A stretch of DNA of 64,000 nucleotides. It comes from Symsagittifera roscoffensis. Taxonomy: Eukaryota; Xenacoelomorpha; Acoela; Convolutidae. The stretch lies in contig NC_087066.1 of NCBI RefSeq assembly GCF_963678635.1, positions 65,261,277 to 65,325,276 on the forward strand, in the 5' to 3' direction. Position numbers and translations under genes: made by a program. How positions within the stretch are numbered: position 1 is the first letter of the stretch; each line of letters starts with the position of its first letter. Below, piece by piece: positions 21,612 to 33,706 of this stretch. The notes beneath the pieces are model-generated. The model did not search any database. It was not told the origin of the DNA and saw only the letters and a program-made list of their open reading frames with translations.

Positions 21612-21976
21612 TCAGCCTCTGTTGTTGAAAAATGCAGCTGAAATGATATAGAGTGAGCAGAAAGTATACAAAACAATCACGAGGATAAAATCTCTACCTC
21701 GAGATTGTTTGCTCTGAGAATTTTTGGGAATTGGAGCTTCAAGCGAGACTAATTTGAAAACAAATGCATTGAGGAAACCATTGGACATCATTTCTCTCAG
21801 CTCATAAAAGATTTTACAGAAAAAAATGTGCAAGTTTTGGTCAAAGACAATTATCAATTAAAGTAAAATTTACCTCTATAACGACGGATATGATGTCCAA
21901 AAAAGTCCATACTCACTTTTTCTGAAAGTGATTTGATAACGAAGCTACAAATTGCAAAAAGTGTCATGACGAACAT
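21612..21976 (-). CDS. Weak two-exon candidate for a small membrane protein
   Basis: On the minus strand, the ATG at 21976 reads MFVMTLFAICSFVIKSLSEK to a donor, AGAG|GTAAAT, at 21874 (phase 1). A second segment in compatible frame starts around 21790 after an unremarkable AG. It reads MMSNGFLNAFVFKLVSLEAP, then GRDFILVIVLYTFCSLYIIS, a good membrane segment, and stops at 21612. The intron would be only about 80 bp and its acceptor is poor. There is no homology call. It may instead be chance hydrophobicity from T-rich DNA. Confidence 0.2.
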
Positions 21977-21979
21977 TCT

Positions 21980-23128
21980 TGTGTTTGAACTTCCAGAAAT
22001 TCACACTATTTTTCTCGTATATTTTTGATTCACTTTGTGGTCAATTCACTTGCTAGTCTCAAGAGGAGATTTTGACCGCTGATTAGTTTTTCTGGTTTGC
22101 GTTTTCCGTCTTTTGAGGTGTCTGTAGGTTTTCATGTTCAATCTGTTGAATAATTAGTGACGTTTTTTTTTGTAATTAAATCAATTACAGAACCAATTGT
22201 ACGATGGATTTCCACAGAACGCTGAGCCACAATTTAATATTCTGTTCAATGTGATTTAATATAGAACTAAGATTCGATATCTTGGAAAAAATGCGAAATC
22301 CAAAACCATTTTTTTTAATTGAAAAAGAAAATACAAATATGTTATTTATCAAAAATATTTTTATTGAATTTGGTCGGCTTTCAACGGATTTTTTTGAAAT
22401 TAAAAAAAACTGTTAAATTGCGAGTTTAGGGTCGCTACTTAAGTGTCAGTCAATATCTATTTTTAACCTATTTTCGATAAAAACGATCGATGTCATTTAA
22501 ATGTAAGAACCCTTACTTTTAATGACAAAAATGAGAATGACTTTTGCGTGATCAATTACCCGAATAACTTACCTTTAAACGTTATAAGCAAGTCTTAGTT
22601 GCTGAAATCAAATAACACTTCAATGGAATTAAAACGATGTTCGCACCAATTATAAAAAGTCAAAACGACGCGCAAGTGTAATCTAAATACAGGTCAATAT
22701 TGTGAAAAAATAATTGAAGTACGTTCAATATTATAAAACGTAAGCTGCTTTGCAGAGTCGAAAAATAATTCTCCTCCTCTAATTTTTTGTGTGATTTTTT
22801 TTCGGCTGGTATTTCGCTTTAAACATGTCATATTTTACCAACGTGGTGGAAAGTGGAAAAATAGTCTGCTCAAGAAAAGGAATGGAGACATATACAATGT
22901 ATATGAATGCGTCGCCTTCATTATACCATTGGAACACATGTATGTGAATACGGAATAATAAGGGAATCAGAAATGGGTTATTGGAGCTGCCTTCTACTAC
23001 AATTTTGTCGCTTTCCCAAAATTCAGAATATACAAAGAGAGTAACGTCATTTTGTCGAGAGATCCAAAATAAACGTGGAAATTTAAAAACAGAAACGCAT
23101 TTGGATATATACGCATTTGGATATATAT
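21980..23128. other. Non-coding interval
   Basis: No supported gene. A small palindrome, ACATATACAATGTATATG, is at about 22889-22906. Confidence 0.35.
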
Positions 23129-23819
23129 TTGCATTTGGCAGGGAGCGGGAAAAATTGGTTTTTTCTAACCTTTTTTGCCTCGAAAAATTATCAAAACTAC
23201 TTTTCCCGGCCGAAAATTTTCTTTTTTCCGCTCTCTGATGATCAGTTTAGTTTATTTTAGAATTTTAAGAAATTTAGTTTTCGGCATTTCGAGCGATAAT
23301 CATAGGGTTAGGGTGAATTTGGGAAATGCAATTGGGGAAAATTTCAAAGCAGTTTCTCATAAAAAATCACAATGAAAACTTAATTAAACCCTTCTGGGTA
23401 ATATTTAAACACAGAAAACCTACAAAACATCAAATCTAACAGAAACTGACAAATTGGACCCATGGAATATAATCTGGACACATTGTTGAAAACAATCTTG
23501 CCACATAAAACACACTTCTAAGAAAGATAATTGTGGAAAAATTTTGTTTTCAACCCTTAATTAGAGCTGTGTGGGGTAGATATTTTTTTGATTTGCCACA
23601 TTCTTAGCATTTTTGATTTCATCTCATTGACTTTGGTCAGGTCTTTGACCATTAATTCCGCATTTGATGTTCTGGAGAATAGAATTTGACCACAAAAACG
23701 CGGAATCCAACGGCCTTGTATTCAATAAGCCATTGGATATTAAAAAATTTGTGCCACTAAATTACTCTTTGTAATGTCACTAAAATGCGGGCAGAAAAAC
23801 TTTTTTAAATCCATAATGG
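23129..23819 (+). repeat. Segment X, copy 1 (start of the outer tandem duplication)
   Basis: From TTGCATTTGGCAGGGAGCGG to TTTTTTAAATCCATAATG this is nearly identical to 31466-32158. It contains TAGGGTTAGGGTGAATTTGG. The left edge is the breakpoint of the duplication whose junction lies at 31466-31469. No credible ORF. Confidence 0.9.
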
Positions 23820-23939
23820 GGAAAAAAATTGAACTCATAGCGGCTAAATGAGATAAGTACTTGGGTAAACATCAGGTTAAGTCTTTTTTAATTAGGACGA
23901 TTTACCCGCAAGGAAAAATACCAACACGGAGGTGGATTT

Positions 23940-24240
23940 AGAGGTGGGACGCCCCCCCCCCCCCCCCGTCAGGAGTTTGATCCCATGTCAACTCAAAGGG
24001 TCCCCCTTTTTACTTTTTTGAGACATCCATTTTTGGTGACAGACCCTAAAAAATTTCTAAAGACGCTTTCGGCGCCAAATAAAACGCAATTATTGGTAAA
24101 ATTTTCGAGAAATTGCCTAAAAACGGCCGTTTTGGCCTGTTTTTTCAAAACTTTGGCTGCAGCGCAGAAGTATTGCCCAAAACAGGGTGTTTTTAGTTTT
24201 TATTGCTTTGGGAGAGGTTGGAAAGTTAATTAAAATATAT
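23940..24240 (+). repeat. Satellite family C, diverged copy with a poly-C run
   Basis: TCAACTCAAAGGGTCCCCC, GAGACATCCATTTTTGGTGACAGACCC, TTTCGGCGCCAAATAAAACG and CAGCGCAGAAGTATTGCCC match the landmarks of 9112-9912. A run of about 17 C residues sits at about 23951-23967. Confidence 0.6.
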
Positions 24241-24319
24241 TTAAAAAATATCTACAAAATAGATTGAGTTCATCAGCAAACACGTTTAAAAACTTTTAAA
24301 TAGCAAAAAATATGTTTTT

Positions 24320-24800
24320 TAATATTGGAACCAAATCAAAAATTTCAGAACAAAAACGCAGAAAACACATTAATTCAAAAAAACTGAGAAAATGCAATAA
24401 GTTTTATAGATATGTATAAATCTGGATGATGTTTTCAATTGTTTCTCTATGAAGTCATTCACATTTTGTCATGGTTTTTGCTTTAAGTTTCGTGAGCAAT
24501 TTTTAAAGTTGATAATGCGCAAAATAGGCCAAAACATTTCAAACTGACATTTTAAATGAGTTCAAGAATTTTGCAAACTTCGAATTCTGGGTTTTAGTTT
24601 CACTATTTATCTTGAGTGAAAAAAGCGGGCCTTTTAATTCTCGACACTGGTTAGGATTATTATGGACTGTCAGCTACAGCGCAGTTTTCAACTTTTTGCT
24701 ATTTTCCACCAAATTTTGTGTGAAAACGTTTAACCTAAAAATTAAAATTCAGAGAGGAGTTAAAATTGACTGGCACAGTGGCTCAGATTCTCAGTTCTAA
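24320..24800 (+). repeat. Old diverged tandem copy of 25505-26040
   Basis: Shared landmarks in order are AAATCAAAAATTTCAGAA, AATTCAAAAAAACTGA, ATGAAGTCATTC, TTCGAATTCTGGGTTTTAGTTTCA (compare CCTCCGAGTTTTGGTTAAGTT), TTTCCACCAAATTTTGTG and CACAGTGGCTCAG. Divergence is far greater than within the 6-kb array, so this duplication is older. Confidence 0.5.
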
Positions 24801-25164
24801 ATTCAGGACTTAAATGTTATTTTTAAAAACATTATTTTGAAAATCAAGTCTAAGCATAATTCAGACACATAATATCTCCTATAACATCGACGCCGGAAAA
24901 TGAAAATATAAATCGGTGAAAAAATAAGTACATTATATAAAAGTCAGAGTCAAATAGAGCATGCTCAATCATAACTAAGGACAAAACTATCAGTAATTAC
25001 AATTTTTGACTGTAAAAAATCCGAAGCACTGCACTGCCAAACAAGATAAAGTTAAAAGTGCGAGAAAACCCCCCTTTCTGACTTAAAATCGAGGTAATTC
25101 ATGGCAGATAATGGCTGAAAAATAGTGCCAATTCACATATTTTGAAGTTATTTTCATTGAAAAT

Positions 25165-25461
25165 TTAACTGAAAGGTTTTGTTTGCTTTTTTATAAGGCT
25201 TCTCAACCTGTTACCAAGAGGGCTGAGGATCACCGAGGACAGGACGCCCCTGTAGAACTCAAGTAATGATAGTGCAGTAGCAATGATGGTAATGCCAAGA
25301 AAAACTCTCAGTTTTAAAAATATTCGAGCAACGTCTAAATGTCTATATGCTACTCTTATTAGAAGCATCGTGTTTGTGGAAGTAATGAACCAGAAAAAAA
25401 AGGCTTGCGAAAAATTGAGGGGAACGTTGGAACTGAATTTGACACTGTATTTAATATACAA
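25165..25461 (-). CDS. Possible terminal exon of a membrane protein, unrecognised
   Basis: The minus-strand frame of 98 codons includes FSQAFFFWFITSTNTMLLIR, then a positively charged helix (RHLDVARIFLKLRVFLG), a second hydrophobic stretch (ITIIATALSLLEFYRGVLSS) and a basic tail ending at TAA (25165). The two hydrophobic stretches with a charged connector look more like protein than the T-rich chance frames nearby. I do not recognise the family. A duplication breakpoint at 25352 cuts the frame, so copies at 32191 and beyond keep only its 5' half. Confidence 0.3.
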   Translation of the reverse strand: MYIKYSVKFSSNVPLNFSQAFFFWFITSTNTMLLIRVAYRHLDVARIFLKLRVFLGITIIATALSLLEFYRGVLSSVILSPLGNRLRSLIKKQTKPFS

Positions 25462-26923
25462 GCATTACCAACGAACCTTCCAATTAGCAAAATCCGCTAG
25501 TCTGTTCGGTGGAAATCAAATCAAAAACTTCAGAAGGAAAACGCTGTAAAACTCTACAATTCAGAAAAACTGATAACGTTCAAAAACAAGTTGAAACGAA
25601 ATTGATGATACCAAGAAATTAAATTTGAAAAGTAGTTTGAGGTTACTTGATGTTTTAGTTTGCTTGTTTATGAAGTTACTCTTGATCAACTTTTTGTTTC
25701 ACATTTTAATAGCCCTCAATGCACAAATATGTGCAAAAACGTTTCTATTTGACATTTCAAACAATATTTTTTCGCTACCTCCGAGTTTTGGTTAAGTTGC
25801 ATTTTCTCTTGCTTTCTTAACTACTCTGAGTGCAAAACCTGGTGTCTGTAAGTCACGATACTGCTTTTAATCAATTTGAACTGGCTTCTCTTGCAAGTCA
25901 AACTAACCTAATTAAATCGCGAAGTTTCTGAGTTTTTGCTGTTTCCACCAAAAATTAAGTAAAAATCAATGTCTGAAGATTAACATTACGAATGGAGTAA
26001 GACCGACTTGCCTTGTGGCTCAGCCTAAATGTAGTTTTTGAAGTTGTTAGTTTAATTTTCTATTATTTATAGATTTTCTAAATCAACAGTTGACTCGATA
26101 TGAGTAAACATTACCGCATTACGCAAAATGGCCTGAAAGGTTGAGGTATACCATTTGCTTAAAGTAATTACAATAAATGAGCTGCTCTCAATGGCTTGAT
26201 GTCTACAAAATGAAGGGGCTTGAGAGGAAACGCTTGCAAGCTCATCGTAAAACAGGCGACGAAGTCTTCAAACTAATATTTCTTAAACTATGAAAGTGAT
26301 ACGAGTTTTTTTATATCATAGCGTGCAGATAAAAGCCACAACTTGAATAAGATCGAATTGACTTTTTGTGAATAAATGCGGAATTATGATTTTTGTGGAT
26401 AACAAAATACACAGCTACCTAAAAAGATGATTGCCAGAAGCAGCAGCTTACAGATCAAAATGATCTGTCACAATTTAAGAAAATAGTTTAATAAAAAAAC
26501 ACGACGAGTTGGAGAAATAATTCGATTGTAATTAATCTTGTTTCGCTCAAAATTTTTTTTGGCAAAGCTCCACAAAAATCGTTGATATTTTTTAAAAGGC
26601 ATTAGAGAAAATTTTGCAAGGTAAGAGATTTTGATGAGGTTTCGACAAAGCTGTCATCCAACCGGACTTAATTATGTGCACATTTTTTCTAAATCATATG
26701 TGTAAACAGTCATCCTAAGATATTTGATTTACTAAAAAATTATCTTGGGTCTGTAAGGCCAAGTATATTAAGTGACCTTCGCTGCACCCGCGTGAAAATT
26801 TTCGACCGAAAATTTGAATAAATTTCAACATATTAAGTGCGGCAATCAAAAATTAAACAGCGATCGCTTACAATCTTAAGTAAAACATTAAGATTTTGAG
26901 CGAGAAAATTTGCAATTTAGACG

Positions 26924-27063
26924 TTTTGGCGCCAAAATAATTGTTTAATTTGCAGTTGTAGACATATTGGCGCCAAAATTGGAGTGATTTTCTTTGATAA
27001 TTAGCGTCAGTAATTTACCGCTCTTTGGAAAATGCGTGTAAATTATTCCAAAATTTTCCCGCC
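26924..27063. promoter_or_regulatory. Three E2F-like motifs upstream of the ORF, copy 1
   Basis: A perfect palindrome, TTTTGGCGCCAAAA (26924-26937), is followed by TTGGCGCCAA (about 26967-26976) and TTTTCCCGCC (27054-27063). All three match the known E2F/DP consensus TTTSSCGC on one or both strands. They lie within 200 bp upstream of the ORF that starts at 27121. The match to a consensus is seen; any regulatory role is inference, since GCGCC words also occur in satellite C. Confidence 0.35.
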
Positions 27064-27120
27064 TTTTTCGGCACTGTTGTACTTCGGCACTGTTGAACGC
27101 CCCCCTGGCATCGTCATACA

Positions 27121-27775
27121 ATCGAACCGCCAGTAGAGTGGACAAAATGGGTAGTGGGATTACAAACGGCGATTTTCATGGAGGAGAACATTGACGTACA
27201 ACTACTATTGCGACATCGGCCTGCAGCGCCAACCAGACCGCCAGAGCCAATGCGCGCAGAACCGATAGAAGAGGAAACGAAATCACAAAATCAAGACCTA
27301 GAAAACAGAAGCCAAGATAAATGTATTAGACAACAGCCAGATAAAAAGCGAGTGCTATGTGGAGCAGTACCATGAGTTGACGCGGACACAAAAACTAATA
27401 GCCGTACTTGTATATGCCTGGAAAAATAGCCAAGAGACAATTCCGACAAAGAAAACCGAATATTGATGTTTAATCAGTATTCACAAAGGAATTGTGGACC
27501 GACCTCGATAATGTTTTTATCACAAAACAATAATTGTATTCGAACAATACATTTTTCCTTGCAAAAACCAAAAAAAAATGATTTTTTGAATCATTTCATG
27601 CTGAAATGATAGAACCAGCATCCAAGCCGATTGCGGATCCAAAAAGACAAGTGTGTGTACACACATGTTGATCAAGAAAATTTCGGAGGAATCATTAGCC
27701 AAAGCCCGAACACCCAAACAAGCGTACGGATACGCAATGAGTCGGGAGAAACTTTTGAACATTATCGAACAATAA
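27121..27775 (+). pseudogene. Unrecognised ORF (EPPVEWTKW family), copy 1, broken
   Basis: Three coding-like fragments lie on one strand. Fragment 1 (27121-27375) starts at ATC, where copy 3 has ATG, and reads IEPPVEWTKWVVGLQTAIFM, a Pro-rich stretch (RHRPAAPTRPPEPM) and an acidic/Gln stretch. Fragment 2, in another frame (27353-27466), reads YVEQYHELTRTQKLIAVLVY, then AWKNSQETIPTKK. Fragment 3 (27610-27775) reads KKISEESLAKARTPKQAYGY, then AMSREKLLNIIEQ before TAA. Whether introns or frameshifts separate them is unclear. The W..W start followed by helices faintly recalls retroelement Gag, but I do not recognise the family. Confidence 0.4.
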
Positions 27776-29689
27776 AAATATTGTTATTGAGATCCAGTTC
27801 ATGGGGAAAACAAGTTAGCATAAAGCAGGAACCAGTTGGATTTAAAAACAACAAAAAAACGGTTTCAACTTCGTAAAAATTCTTTGTATGGCTTCAAATG
27901 CATCAAAAAAACTTCATTGGTCACATGGTTTCATCAGGAACACCAAAGACGATTTTTATAAATGGTTTTCCGAAACAAACTGGTATGTTTTTGTGTTAAC
28001 TGGAGAATAAATTTTTTTTAAAGGTTATAGATTCAACACATTTCACGAACACAGTGTGAAGCATTTATTTGACTAAAACCATCGACTTCAGCTATGTCTG
28101 ATCTGCAAAAAGACCATGGATAGGTTGATAGAACTTTAGGAGTCAAAAAGTCATGATGATTGCTTGGAATTCAATTACATTTCTTTTCAAAACATTTAAA
28201 ATTTGTTTATAAAAAATTGGTTCTTATTTGTTACAAGTATCTCAAAAAAAAAGATTTACTCAACTTTCGTGTTGGTGTGTTTTTTAACGAAGCTTAAAAT
28301 CCAATATTGCCTCATGGAAAAGGGCCTCGGGCTAATCAACAATGAATGTCATGAAGAAAAACTCTCCTAACTTATTTTAAAACATTTTTTTTGAATAGCA
28401 GCCAACTTACCTAATCTAGAAATTTCAAAATCGCTGGAAAAAATTTGAACTAAACAAACATCTTTTTTGTTCCGACCATTGAAAATGGGGAGGAACTTTA
28501 GATTCGGGTGTGTTTTGTTTTTTTTTCCACGCAAAATCAGCTACCACAAAAAATCATTGGACAGGTTTGGGAGATATATCACTCATTGGACAGGGTTGAG
28601 AGATATATCATAATAATGCCCTTTTAAACGAATTTCGACAACATTAAAAATATTCGAAAAATATTTCAGTGTTGAGAAAAATCGTTGGAAAATTATTGAT
28701 TTTTGGTCTAATTTCGAGCTAATTACTAAGATAGTTAACAATTGCAATAGCGTATTTAAGATTAATTTAAGCAGTAAAAACTTAGTTTTACTCATGTAAA
28801 TGTAGTTTTTGGAGTTTTTTTAGCGCAATTTCAGAAATCAAAATTTTCAAATTTTTTTTTTGTTTTTCTACTCATTTTTTTAGAAAACTGTTTTTCAATT
28901 GAAATATTTTACTATGACTTTCAAGTATGCCTTAGTTTTTCTTGTTTTGTTCAAATTTTTTTATCACAAAGTACAGAAAAAAACGACACCAATTTCAGAA
29001 AATACTTTTATATTTTTTGAAGACTGGTCGGAACATTCTGTGCAACTTGCACAGTAATCGGCTATCCTTGTTCAACCTTGCATTTGTTAAACAAAAATAT
29101 CTTATGGTTGCGGATAGCTAGATAAGGCAAACTATAGCAACATTCACAGAACAACTAACATAAACCTCAACTACCATAGCTCATTTTTATCCTCAATTTT
29201 TTTTTTTCAACACTTCTAAAAGGAATTCTTTCCACAATCCATTTCAAACAGAAGCTGAAAAGCTATCGAAGAAAAAAAGAGTTACAATGGAACCATAAAA
29301 TTGCGCTGACGTGAATTTTGTTTCATTTGAATTTTGTGTGTCTATGAAGCAGAGGTTTTAGCCTTTCGCGCATTTACAGAGTCAACGTGTCATGTATCTG
29401 TAATTTTTTTCTAAGCTTTCTGATTCCAGTTTCTTTTCATCGAAAGGTTTTTTGTCAAGTACCATAAGCTTTTATAAATGCTGTCCACCTCTTTGTCTTG
29501 AAAACGGCTTCGTTTTAATTGTGGCTACTTACAGAAAATTTAAATTTATGGAAGTGAATACAAAAACTTTCAAATAACAAATCACTACAAGTTTGTTATC
29601 AGTTTGAAAAGAAGTCAAGTTTCTGATTATCATTAAGTCACGTCTAAAATGTTCTAGAATTTAGCGTTCACAGACATGCCGTTAATCCT

Positions 29690-31225
29690 TTTTAACCCGT
29701 TAATATGTTCATAACTCCGTTAGTGCGGCTATGATTTTGTTTTTACCAAAGGGCAAAGCGTTAAAAAGAATAAGTTAGGTGTAGCGAGTGATTTAACGTT
29801 ATTCAACGTTTTTTAACTTGAGATCAAACGTTAAGCAAACGCTAAGTTACGTGTAATTGAGTTTTTGCCTAATCGATATAACCCCAAACTTTGTGATAAA
29901 AAAAGGCAAACTTTGCTTAATGTAAAATAACGTTAAGCAATTTTGACAAAAAAGTTTCGAAAAATAGCTGCACCTAAATTAACCTCTCAAATTTACCACA
30001 CCTAAGTTAACGTAAGGTTACGTTCAGCAGTTAATCTAGAAAAATAGTGTTTCTCAACGTTTTTCCACCTCATTTACCAATAAAAAAAGGCAAGGTAAAC
30101 AAGTTGACCACACGTAATTTAACGTTAAACAAGGTTATTTCAATTAGTTTGGCTACAGCTAATTCAACGTTAAATTAAATTTACCAGTTAACACAGAATT
30201 TATTAGTTTAATGTATACACAGCTAACTTGATGTTAACTAAGGTTAAACCAAAAACGCGAATTGAGCTGAGCCAAAAAGTCCGCTTTCCCTAAATTAAAG
30301 GTAAGTTAAGTTAAGTAGTGAACCCAGAAATTTGTTTCATTTAACGTATTTACACCTAACCTAATGTTAAACAACGTTTAATCAACTACAAGCAACGAAA
30401 TTGAACCGAGTCAGTTACCTGCACCTAATTTAACATTAAGTTAGGTTAGGCAGTGGACTCAGAGAATGCTCTATTCCGTAAAATTATTTTCAATGATTCC
30501 AAAGTACTGCTGGAAGTATTATACTCACATTTCTGATATCAAACAGTTTTTTTCCTACCATGATTTCTTTACACATATACTTAATTTAACGTTGAGCTAC
30601 GTCACACAACGTTGAGTATATCATCTTATTTTAACTTAATTGAATTTGTTGGATTGAGTTAAAATATGATGATCTGCTTAACCTTGCTTAATCTTGCTCA
30701 ATGTTATGTTAGGTTAAACAAGGTTTGCGGATCGTTTTTCAGAGCTTAATTTAACGTTAAACAACGTTAAGCGAATAGTCATATTTCAACCTAAGTTAAT
30801 CTTAAGCAACTTTAAGCAACGTTACGAGGATTGTCATATTTCAACCTAACTGAACTGTGAGCAACGTTAAGCCGATCGTCTGATTTCAACCTAATTTCAC
30901 ATCAAGCAACGTTGAACAATGTTAAACTTATCGTCGTGATTTGAAGCCGTACAACTTCATTAAACCTAACTTAACGCTGAACCACGTGTTGAGTTTTAAA
31001 GCCATTTAACTTCATTTAACCTCACTAAACCTTAAATTAGGTGTAGCGCAAAGAACTGGTTTACTCAATTTAACCAAATTTAACTTGACTTTACATTGAA
31101 TTATGTTAAGTCAGGTGTAGCTATTCAAAACTAGTTCAATCAAGTTAACCTCATATAAACTAATTTAACGTTAAGTAAGTTAAATTTTAAGTTAAATCAC
31201 GTGGAAGCACGTTATGTCAGAGAGC
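29690..31225 (+). repeat. AACGTT-palindrome array, copy 1
   Basis: About 1.5 kb is saturated with TTAACGTTAA, AACGTTAAGC, CAACGTTGA, CCTAACTTAACG and TTAGGTTAGG-type words on both strands. Within it, a tandem stretch with a period near 50 bp (about 30775-30960) repeats GTCATATTTCAACCTAA, a variable part, and GCAACGTTAAGC. The word density is unlike anything else in the window. No ORF. Copies lie at 36470-38005 and 42100-43800. Confidence 0.75.
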
Positions 31226-31465
31226 ATATTAGCGCCTATTTGGGCCTAATTTGATGTTACATTTTTTTTTGGATTATAATTGTGTTGCTTCATGTTTTGT
31301 CAGTTGTAAAGATTTTAATAGAAACGATAGGCGAAACTTAAAAAGGATTGAAAGATGGGAGCTTTCAAAGGATAAAAAAAAGCAGTATTGTGTTGTCACT
31401 CGGATACTCTCAGCACTTTCAGAAGGACTGAGATTCATCTTTGCCATAGGATATTGTTGCATTGC

Positions 31466-32158
31466 TTGCATTTGGCAGGGAGCGGGAAAAAATTGTTTTT
31501 TTTTAACCTTTTTTTGCCTCCAAAAAATCTCAAAACTACTTTTTCCGGCCGAAAATTTACTTTTTCCGCTCCCTGATGACCAGTTTAGTTTATTTTAGAA
31601 TTTTAGGGAATTTACTTTTTGGTATTTCGAGCGATAATTATAGGGTTAGGGTGAATTTGGGAAATGCAATTGGGGAAAATTTCAAAGCAGTTTCTCATAA
31701 AAAATCACAATGAACTCTTAATTAAACCCTTCTGGGTAATATTTAAACACAGAAAACCTACAAAACATCAAATCTAGCAGAAACTGACAAATTGGACCCA
31801 TAGAATTTAATCTGGACACATTGTTGAAAACAATCTTGCCACATAAAACACACTTCTAAGAAAGATAATTGTGGAAAATTTTTGTTTTCAACCCTTAATT
31901 AGAGCTGTGTGGGGTAGATATTTTTTTGATTTGCCACATTCTTAGCACTCTTGAATTCATCTCATTGACTTTGGTCAGGTCTTTGATCAATAATTCCGCA
32001 TTTGATGTTCTGGAGAATAGAATTTGACCACAAAAACGCGGAATCCAACGTCCTTGTATTCAATAAGCCATTGGATATTAAAAAATTTGTGCCACTAATT
32101 TACTCTTTGCAATGTCACAAAAATGCGGGCAGAAAAACTTTTTTAAATCCATAATGCG
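31466..32158 (+). repeat. Segment X, copy 2
   Basis: Near-identical to 23129-23819. It is joined on the left to the end of segment Y copy 1 and on the right, through about 32 bp (32159-32190), to segment Y copy 2. The 1.5 kb that separates X and Y in copy 1 (23820-25351) is missing here. Confidence 0.9.
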
Positions 32159-33706
32159 AAAAGTTTTTTTAATCCATATGCGGAAAAGAAACTCTTATTA
32201 GAAGCTTCGTGTTTGTGGAAGTAATGAACCAGAAAAGAAAACGCTTGCGAAAAATTGAGGGAAACGTTGGAACTGAATTCGACACTGTATTTAATATACA
32301 AGCATTATCAACGAACCTTCCAAATAGCAAAATCCGCTAATCTGTTCGGTGGAAATCAAATCAAAAACTTCAGAAGAAAAACGCTGTAAAACTCTGCAAT
32401 TCAGAAAAACTGATAGCGTTCAAAAACAAGTTGAAACGAAATTGATGATACCAAGAAATTAAATTTGAAAAGTAGTTTGAGGTTACTTGATGTTTTAGTT
32501 TGGTTGTTTATGAAGTTACTCCTGATCAACTTGATCAAAACGTTTCTATTTGACATTTCAAACAATATTTTTTCGCTACCTCCGAGTTTTGGTTAAGTTG
32601 CATTTTCTCTTGCTTTCTTAACTACTCTGAGTGCAAAACCTGGTGTCTGTAAGTCACGATACTGCTTTTAATTAATTTGAACTGGCTTCTCTTGCAAGTC
32701 AAAACAACCTAATTAAATCGCGAAGTTTCTGAGTTTTTGCTGTTTCCACCAAAAATTAAGTAAAAATCAATGTCTGAAGATTAACATTACGAATGGAGTA
32801 AAACCGACTTGCCTTCTGGCTCAGCCTAAATGTAGTTTTTAAAGTTGTTAGTTTAATTTTCTAAATCAACAGTTGACTCGATATGAGTAAACATTACCGC
32901 ATTACGCAAAATGGCCTGAAAGGTTGAGGTATACCATTTGCTTAAAGTAATTACAATAAATGAGCTGCTCTCAATGGCTTGATGTCTACAAAATGAAGGG
33001 GCTTGAGAGGAAACGCTTGCAAGCTCATCGTAAAACAGGCGACGAAGTCTTCAAACTAATATTTCTTAAACTATGAAAGTGATACGAGTTTTTTTATATC
33101 ATAGCGTGCAGATAAAAGCCACAACTTGAATAAGATCGAATTGACTTTTTGTGAATAAATGCGGAATTATGATTTTTGTGGATAACAAAATACACAGCTA
33201 CCTAAAAAGATGATTGCCAGAAGCAGCAGCTTACAGATCAAAATGATCTGTCACAATTTAAGAAAATAGTTTAATAAAAAAACACGACGAGTTGGAGAAA
33301 TAATTCGATTGTAATTAACCTTGTTTCGCTCAAAATTTTTTTTGGCAAAGCTCCACAAAAATCGTTGATATTTTTTAAAAGGCATTAGAGAAAATTTTGC
33401 AAGGTAAGAGATTTTGATGAGGTTTCGACAAAGCTGTCATCCAACCGGACTTAATTATGTGCACATTTTTTCTAAATCATATGTGTAAACAGTCATCCTA
33501 AGATATTTGATTTACTAAAAAATTATCTTGGGTCTGTAAGGCCAAGTATATTAAGTGACCTTCGCTGCACCCGCGTGAAAATTTTCGACCGAAAATTTGA
33601 ATAAATTTCAACATATTAAGTGCGGCAATCAAAAATTAAACAGCGATCGTTTACAATCTTAAGTAAAACATTAAGATTTTGAGCGAGAAAATTTGCAATT
33701 TAGACG

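Larger units (their letters stand above)
25352..31469 (+). repeat. Segment Y, copy 1 of a three-copy tandem unit of about 6 kb
   Basis: The unit starts ACTCTTATTAGAAGCWTCGTG and ends at GTTGCATTGCTTGC. It is almost identical to 32191-38253 and clearly related to 38811-44160. It contains, in order, the E2F-like palindrome block, fragments of an unrecognised plus-strand ORF, inverted repeat A, and the AACGTT array. The right end runs directly into segment X copy 2 through the shared bases TTGC. Confidence 0.92.

Noticed and set aside
23300-23320. Telomeric repeat (TAGGGTTAGGG) near 23305 and 31642
   Set aside because: Only two units, inside segment X; not an array.
26945-27145. Minus-strand 66-codon frame MSTLLAVRLYDDARG and its copy at 33728
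   Set aside because: It runs through the E2F-like block and is absent from unit 3; no start context or homology. A divergent promoter cannot be excluded but is unsupported.
27520-27762. Minus-strand frames 27520-27762, 34257-34544 and 39907-40152
   Set aside because: They are antisense shadows of the plus-strand KKISEESLAKARTP fragment, which is more coherent and ends consistently among copies.
29690-31225. Interstitial telomere of the TTAGG type
   Set aside because: TTAGGTTAGG occurs only sporadically; the dominant word is the palindromic AACGTT with a period near 50 bp.
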